The position numbers and the translations under genes are program-made. A DNA stretch of 64,000 bases from contig NZ_BCST01000002.1 in the NCBI RefSeq assembly GCF_001571005.1, positions 372,001 through 436,000 on the forward strand, written 5' to 3'. This DNA is from Herbiconiux solani NBRC 106740 (GTDB lineage: Bacteria > Actinomycetota > Actinomycetes > Actinomycetales > Microbacteriaceae). This document shows, piece by piece, positions 59,894-64,000 of the stretch. How positions within the stretch are numbered: the first letter of the stretch is position 1; each line of letters opens with the position of its first letter. Under the pieces are notes generated by a model. That model saw only the letters and a program-made list of their open reading frames with translations, made no database searches and was not told where the DNA came from.

Positions 59894-59973
59894 CAGCTCA
59901 TCACCTCACCGGTGGAGCCGATGGCCTGCGTGTCGAAGCCGGTGTTTGAGCTGTTCAACTCGGAGATCAACAT
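59893..59973 (-). CDS. Small peptide (26 residues), translationally coupled to the fusion hydrolase
   Basis: ATG at 59973, stop TGA at 59895-59893, whose last base starts... the TGATG junction with the hydrolase ATG. AGAGGAAG lies about 6 nt upstream. The peptide starts MLISELNSSNTGFDTQAIGS and ends GEVMS; it is polar, without signal peptide or Cys. It sits between the aldo/keto reductase and the hydrolase in the same operon. Possible roles are a RiPP-like precursor, a signalling peptide, or a leader ORF that couples translation. I recognise no family. Confidence 0.5.
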   Translation of the reverse strand: MLISELNSSNTGFDTQAIGSTGEVMS

Positions 59974-60004
59974 TTGTTCTTCCTCTTGTTAGGGCTGGTT
60001 CTCT

Positions 60005-60874
60005 TCAGGCCGCGTCGAGGGCTGCCATGTCTTCGGTCGTGAGTTTCAGATGTGCGGCTGCGATGTTCTCTCGGAGGTGCGCTGGGCTGGAAGTTCCCGG
60101 AATGGGCAGAATCGTTGGGCTGTGTTGGAGGAGCCATGCCAGAGCGATCTGAGACGGCGCAGCCCCGGTGCGCGATGCGATTTTTGCGAGCGGTCCTGAG
60201 GGCGTCGTAAGTTGACCTGTGGCCAGCGGGAACCATGGGATGAAGCCGATGTTGTTCTCTGCCGTGTACGACACGAGATCCTCGGAACGCCTTTCGGTCA
60301 GGTTGTAGAGGTTCTGCACCGTCGCGATTTGGGTCTGGGTCTGTGCGACCTGCAGTTCTTGCAGGGTCACTTCGCTCAGCCCGATATGGCGGATGAGTCC
60401 GCGCCGGCGGAACTCTTCCATCGCTCCTATCTGATCTGCGAGCGGCACTTTGTGGTCAATCCTGTGCAGTTGGTAGAGGTCGATGCTGTCTAGTCGCAGG
60501 CGACGCAAGCTGCCCTCGAGTGCGTCCCTCAGGTGCTGCGGACGACCGTCGGTGATCCACTCGCCGCGATGTCCGCGGATGAAACCGCCCTTGGTCGCAA
60601 TGACCAGGTCCTTCCGATAGGGGTGCAGCGTCTCTCCGATCAGCCGTTCGGGAACGCCTGGCCCGTACGAATCTGCGGTGTCAATAAGCGTCACGCCCAG
60701 CTCGACGGCGAGTCTGAGTACGTTCCTGGCCTGTTCTAGGTCGGCCGGCTCGCCCATTGCTCCCGGTCCGGTCAGCTGCATGGATCCGTAGCCGAGCCGG
60801 TGCACGGGGAGGTCCCCGCCGATCAAGAAGGTTTCGGCTGCCGCCGCCGATGGTTCTGAATTCGAGTGAGACAT
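60005..60874 (-). CDS. Aldo/keto reductase
   Basis: 289 residues from ATG 60874 (AAGGA upstream; an in-frame ATG further out lacks a site). TIM-barrel AKR with the catalytic residues visible: VTLIDTADSYGPG (Asp, Tyr), LVIATKGGF (Lys) and DLYQLHRID (His). Cofactor end IPIPGTSSPAHLRENIAAA binds NADPH. The GDLPVHRLGYGSMQLTGPGAMGEP start marks a group common in actinobacteria. First gene of an operon with the small peptide and fusion hydrolase, divergent from the large regulator. Confidence 0.9.
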   Translation of the reverse strand: MSHSNSEPSAAAAETFLIGGDLPVHRLGYGSMQLTGPGAMGEPADLEQARNVLRLAVELGVTLIDTADSYGPGVPERLIGETLHPYRKDLVIATKGGFIRGHRGEWITDGRPQHLRDALEGSLRRLRLDSIDLYQLHRIDHKVPLADQIGAMEEFRRRGLIRHIGLSEVTLQELQVAQTQTQIATVQNLYNLTERRSEDLVSYTAENNIGFIPWFPLATGQLTTPSGPLAKIASRTGAAPSQIALAWLLQHSPTILPIPGTSSPAHLRENIAAAHLKLTTEDMAALDAA

Positions 60875-61074
60875 GCCGGGTCCTTTGACAGTCGAGTGAT
60901 GACGCGTAAGTAGAAGTGTGAAGTGACCGACGAACGCGGGCGTGGCCCACACAGGGACAGACTGGTGCCACCTTCCGGAGAGTCTTTTTGGTCGCCACCG
61001 TTGCGTGAAACCGCTGATGAAGACCTACAATTTGCGGAAAGGCCCATTCTGAGCTCACGCTCATGGAGGAAATC

Positions 61075-63384
61075 ATGAGTAAGGAGACCCTCTCCGGCCT
61101 GTTGCGCAATCTGCGACACGGCGCCTCTCTGACGCTCGAGCAATTGTCCGAACGATCGGGCGTCAGTGTGAGAGGCATCAGCGACATCGAGCGCGGCGTA
61201 TCCTCCGCACCTCGACGGAACACACTGGCTGCCCTAGCCGGTGGGCTGGACCTGGACAGCGAGCAAGCCGAGTCTCTCTTCAGGGCCGCCCGCCGAGCTC
61301 GCACGATCGATTCGGAACTTCCTTCGGCACTGAGACCACCGCGGTTGAACGACTTCACTGGTCGCCGCCGGGAGCTGGCGGAGCTCGAGTCGATGCTGTC
61401 GATTCCTTCGTCACTGATCGTCATCACCGGCCCTGGAGGTTTTGGGAAGACGACGCTCGCTATCGAGGCCGCGTCGCGCCATGCGGCCGGAGAAGGCGTG
61501 GTCTTCGTCGACCTGGCGGGCCAGGGACGGCCACCGCTCACGCCGCTGGAAGTGGTCCGGTCGGTGCTCCGTCAAACCGACGAGGATCTTGCAGATCCAC
61601 CGGCCTCGCTCATTGAGGCGGTCACGAGGTGGGAGGAAGTCGCAGGCAGTCGCCTCCCGACGGTCTTGCTCGACAACGTAGCCAACGAAGATCAGGTGCG
61701 CCCAGTCCTCGCCGCGCTCGTGCGCGGTCCCCTCATCCTCACCTCACGAAGGACCATCGCCGGGCTCACCGCAACGGGTCGGCTGTCGCTCGACTCCCTT
61801 GAACTTTCTACGAGCGCTGAGATGCTCGGGCGGATCATCCCACCATCGCAGCAGGGTATGGAAGAGCTGAATGAGCTGGCCGGGTTGTGCAACGGCGTTC
61901 CTCTCGCTCTTCGAATCGCCGGCAACCGTGTCGCGAGCCGGCCCGCCACATCTGTCCGCGACTACGTCGATCGCATGCAGTCCGAGGAGCAGAGACTTGG
62001 TCTCCTGGTTGCCGGCGACATGTCGGTCGAAGCGGTTCTCGCAGTCTCCTACGACGAGTTGGACGACGACACGGCCGAGCTGTTCCAGTCCGTCTCCATC
62101 ATCGACGGGTTGACTTTCACCGGCAGAATCGCCGCCGCCGCATCGGGGAACTCCCCCTCCGCCACCGAGGCTCGTCTGGAGCACCTGGTGGACCTCGGGA
62201 TGCTCGAGTCCCGCGGCGGCAGCCGCTACCGACTGCACGATCTGTTGCGCGTCTTCGCCGCTTCCCGATTCAGATCAGAGAACTCTGCCAACGAGATGGC
62301 CGCGGCCCAAGACAGATTGACGTACTGGCTCCTCCGCACCGTGCTGGTCGTCGTGGGTGACAGGTCGGTGTCGATCCCGGACGAATGGGAGCAGTACCGG
62401 CTAGAGGACGATCCAGACAGCGCCGACGAGTTGACTGCGCGTTCTTGGATTCTGGCCGAGGCCGACCACTGGTGGCCTGCGGTTCGCCGGGCCGCCTCTA
62501 CCGGGGACCATGATGCTGTCCTCCGAGTAGCTGAGGCACTTCAGTGGAAGTCTGCGAAGTGGCATGAATGGGGGCACTGGCACGAGCTCAATGAGTTGGC
62601 TCTTCGCTCAGCTACTGAGCTCGACGACAAACGACAGCAGTCGCTTCGGTCGAGCGTTCTCGCCTGGACGGCCATGACCGAGCGGGGTAATCCCATCGAC
62701 GCGCAACAGCATGCTCTGACCGCTCTAGCCACGGCGGAATCGATCGGCGACGTGTATGCGTCGTCACGTGCCCACTACTTCTTCGCATGGTCCAGTTTGT
62801 ACGCCGGTCAAACCGAGGGCCTCGAGGATCATCTACTATCGGCAATCGAGGGTTACGAAAAGTCTGAAGCGCTCTCGGAATCGCGGCAAGCCCGTACGAT
62901 CCTGGGGGTATTGCAGCGTCGGCTTGGACGCCACGAACGTGCGATCACCGAGCTTTCCGCCGTTCTGAGCGAGTTGCCGACTGAATTCGACGAAGCCGAG
63001 GAAGACTTCGCCACGTCCTTTTCACGCAATGTCGTTCTGGAGGAGCTGGCGAATTGCTACGTCGAGATCAATGACCCCACTTCGGCCCTGCGTATGGCTG
63101 ACGCGCTGGTAAGCATGATCAGCACGCTCGACACAGACATCTTCAACGCGCGGTCGCGAATCATTCGGGCCCGCGCTCTTCTCGCTGGCGCACGAACCGA
63201 TGAGAGCCTTGTCGAGCTTGAAACCATCAAGCGGCTGCTTGCGGCCTACCCGGCGAGCGGCCACGTGGCCATGATGATGGTCGAAATGGAGGCTCTACGT
63301 TTTGCCGCAATGGAAGGAGGCTCTGTCCCAGGCGCGATCGCGGATCTCAGAGCGACCCCGCCTCCGAATAGAGCACGTGACTGA
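61075..63384 (+). CDS. XRE-HTH / NB-ARC / TPR (STAND) transcriptional regulator
   Basis: 769 residues from ATG 61075, with GGAGG 7 nt upstream. Residues 1-62 are an XRE-type HTH (GASLTLEQLSERSGVSVRGISDIERGVSSAPRRNTLAALA). An NB-ARC ATPase follows: P-loop GPGGFGKTT (119-127), Walker B PTVLLDN (about 198), and the NGVPLALRIAGNR (GLPL-like) and RLHDLLRVFA motifs. The C-terminal half (about 470-760) is helical and TPR-like. Such STAND proteins are switch-like regulators that open on ligand binding. It is divergent from the aldo/keto reductase by 200 bp and may control it. Confidence 0.88.
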   Translation: MSKETLSGLLRNLRHGASLTLEQLSERSGVSVRGISDIERGVSSAPRRNTLAALAGGLDLDSEQAESLFRAARRARTIDSELPSALRPPRLNDFTGRRRELAELESMLSIPSSLIVITGPGGFGKTTLAIEAASRHAAGEGVVFVDLAGQGRPPLTPLEVVRSVLRQTDEDLADPPASLIEAVTRWEEVAGSRLPTVLLDNVANEDQVRPVLAALVRGPLILTSRRTIAGLTATGRLSLDSLELSTSAEMLGRIIPPSQQGMEELNELAGLCNGVPLALRIAGNRVASRPATSVRDYVDRMQSEEQRLGLLVAGDMSVEAVLAVSYDELDDDTAELFQSVSIIDGLTFTGRIAAAASGNSPSATEARLEHLVDLGMLESRGGSRYRLHDLLRVFAASRFRSENSANEMAAAQDRLTYWLLRTVLVVVGDRSVSIPDEWEQYRLEDDPDSADELTARSWILAEADHWWPAVRRAASTGDHDAVLRVAEALQWKSAKWHEWGHWHELNELALRSATELDDKRQQSLRSSVLAWTAMTERGNPIDAQQHALTALATAESIGDVYASSRAHYFFAWSSLYAGQTEGLEDHLLSAIEGYEKSEALSESRQARTILGVLQRRLGRHERAITELSAVLSELPTEFDEAEEDFATSFSRNVVLEELANCYVEINDPTSALRMADALVSMISTLDTDIFNARSRIIRARALLAGARTDESLVELETIKRLLAAYPASGHVAMMMVEMEALRFAAMEGGSVPGAIADLRATPPPNRARD

Positions 63385-63405
63385 TCCTGCGTCTCGGCTG
63401 ATCGC

Positions 63406-64000
63406 TTACCCGAAAGAGAGGACGATCTTGTCGTGGGTTTCGCCCGATTCAAGGAGTCGGTGTGCCTCGGCTGCGGCTTCGATCGGCAGTATGCGGCGTC
63501 GCTTGAGACGGAGCTCTCCGGAGGCGAGGAGTGGCATGGTGGTCGCCAGGGCATCCGGTGCTCGGTCCGGGCTGGGGTGGGATAGGAGAGCTCCTGAAGA
63601 GGCGACCTCCGGGCCTCCGGTCAGAGTCACTACCCTGCTGGCATCGCCGACCGCGGTCACCGCTCGCGTCAGCTCACCATAGCCTGCTGCGTCGATGACG
63701 GCGTCCACTGGCGTGTCGATCCTGTCGAAGAGTCCGGCTCCGAACGCTAGGAATTCGCCGCCGAGTCCGCGGACGGAGTCAGCGGCTTGTTCGCTCGCCA
63801 CTCCGATCACGTGGATGCCCTGTGCTCGTGCCAACTGCACGATGATCGACCCGACCGCGCCTACCGCGCCGAGCACCACGATCGTCTCCCCCTTGGTCGC
63901 ACGGACTTGACGTAAGGTTCCGACGGCAGCATCTGCCGATGCGGGCAGAGCGGCCGCAGCGTCCCAGCTCACAGAGGCAGGCTTCGGGTACCAGACGGTC
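63406..64000 (-). CDS. Zinc-type alcohol dehydrogenase / quinone oxidoreductase, N-terminus outside window
   Basis: 198 codons of the C-terminal part of an MDR-family protein. WDAAAALPASADAAVGTLRQV and the nucleotide motif VVLGAVGAVGSIIVQLARAQG (AxxGxxGS), then VDAVIDAAGYGELTRAV and the C-terminal LPIEAAAEAHRLLESGETHDKIVLSF fit NADP-dependent quinone oxidoreductases. No structural-zinc Cys cluster is visible in this part. It is convergent with the large regulator, 21 bp apart. Confidence 0.88.
   Translation of the reverse strand, partial: TVWYPKPASVSWDAAAALPASADAAVGTLRQVRATKGETIVVLGAVGAVGSIIVQLARAQGIHVIGVASEQAADSVRGLGGEFLAFGAGLFDRIDTPVDAVIDAAGYGELTRAVTAVGDASRVVTLTGGPEVASSGALLSHPSPDRAPDALATTMPLLASGELRLKRRRILPIEAAAEAHRLLESGETHDKIVLSFG

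Overview
The window is a GC-rich (about 70% in most places) actinobacterial chromosome segment, most likely from the family Microbacteriaceae. Supporting signs are very strong GC at third codon positions, frequent GTG starts, 4-bp ATGA/GTGA gene overlaps, lipoproteins with typical actinobacterial lipoboxes, a LytR-CpsA-Psr cell-wall protein, a sortase-type LAATG anchor, DtxR/IdeR-type iron boxes, and a DUF7882 gene of the kind common in Microbacteriaceae. No rRNA, tRNA, CRISPR array, transposase or integrase was recognised.

Layout. 0-10.3 kb: an MMPL exporter with its TetR regulator and a TGACCGATCGGTCA operator, an asparagine-type amino-acid permease, a small-molecule NAD epimerase, a DUF1304 membrane protein, an RND/HAE1 efflux pump, and a secreted beta-propeller protein with three cell-wall-binding (CWB2) repeats. 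10.3-14.3 kb: a CDF metal exporter coupled to an unknown membrane protein, and a sortase-anchored YVTN beta-propeller protein. 14.4-22.4 kb: an unusual cluster with two paralogous secreted proteins, two paralogous regulators, a small lipoprotein, a MarR regulator and an orphan sugar-binding lipoprotein. Four of its upstream regions carry the same 17-bp site (TATGYNNNACATACACA) and a fifth carries a variant. This is the best candidate in the window for an undescribed regulatory system. LCP and YbjQ-family genes lie in the same stretch.

22.4-28.3 kb: a translationally coupled operon of an epimerase, two GT-A-type transferases, a cytochrome-b/molybdopterin oxidoreductase, a small membrane protein and a GT87-type mannosyltransferase. 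28.4-31.4 kb: a lipoprotein, MTA/SAH nucleosidase, and a NYN-LOTUS RNA-binding protein. 31.4-35.4 kb: a complete siderophore ABC importer (two FecCD permeases, ATPase, binding lipoprotein) with an iron box in front of each transcription unit. 35.4-39.1 kb: KdpD/KdpE without KdpFABC, preceded by DUF7882. 39-45 kb: AI-2E-type exporter, PNPOx-like protein, MocR regulator divergent from a YczE membrane protein, HhH-GPD DNA-repair protein, SDR. 45-52 kb: a rare-sugar module with ROK repressor, ribose-type ABC importer, two TIM-barrel 3-epimerases and a FrcK-like kinase, with two matching operators over the promoter. 52-57.4 kb: a MacAB-like export system, and an MFS drug exporter with its TetR regulator and operator.

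57.4-64 kb has visibly lower GC (one sampled line is 33/60) and looks acquired or decaying: an overrun DUF2255 gene, a PEBP gene lacking its ligand-binding motif, an SRPBCC-metallo-beta-lactamase fusion preceded by a coupled 26-residue peptide gene, an aldo/keto reductase, a large XRE/NB-ARC/TPR regulator, and a truncated quinone oxidoreductase. A 26-bp palindrome recurs in three intergenic places (10.4, 14.3 and 21.1 kb).
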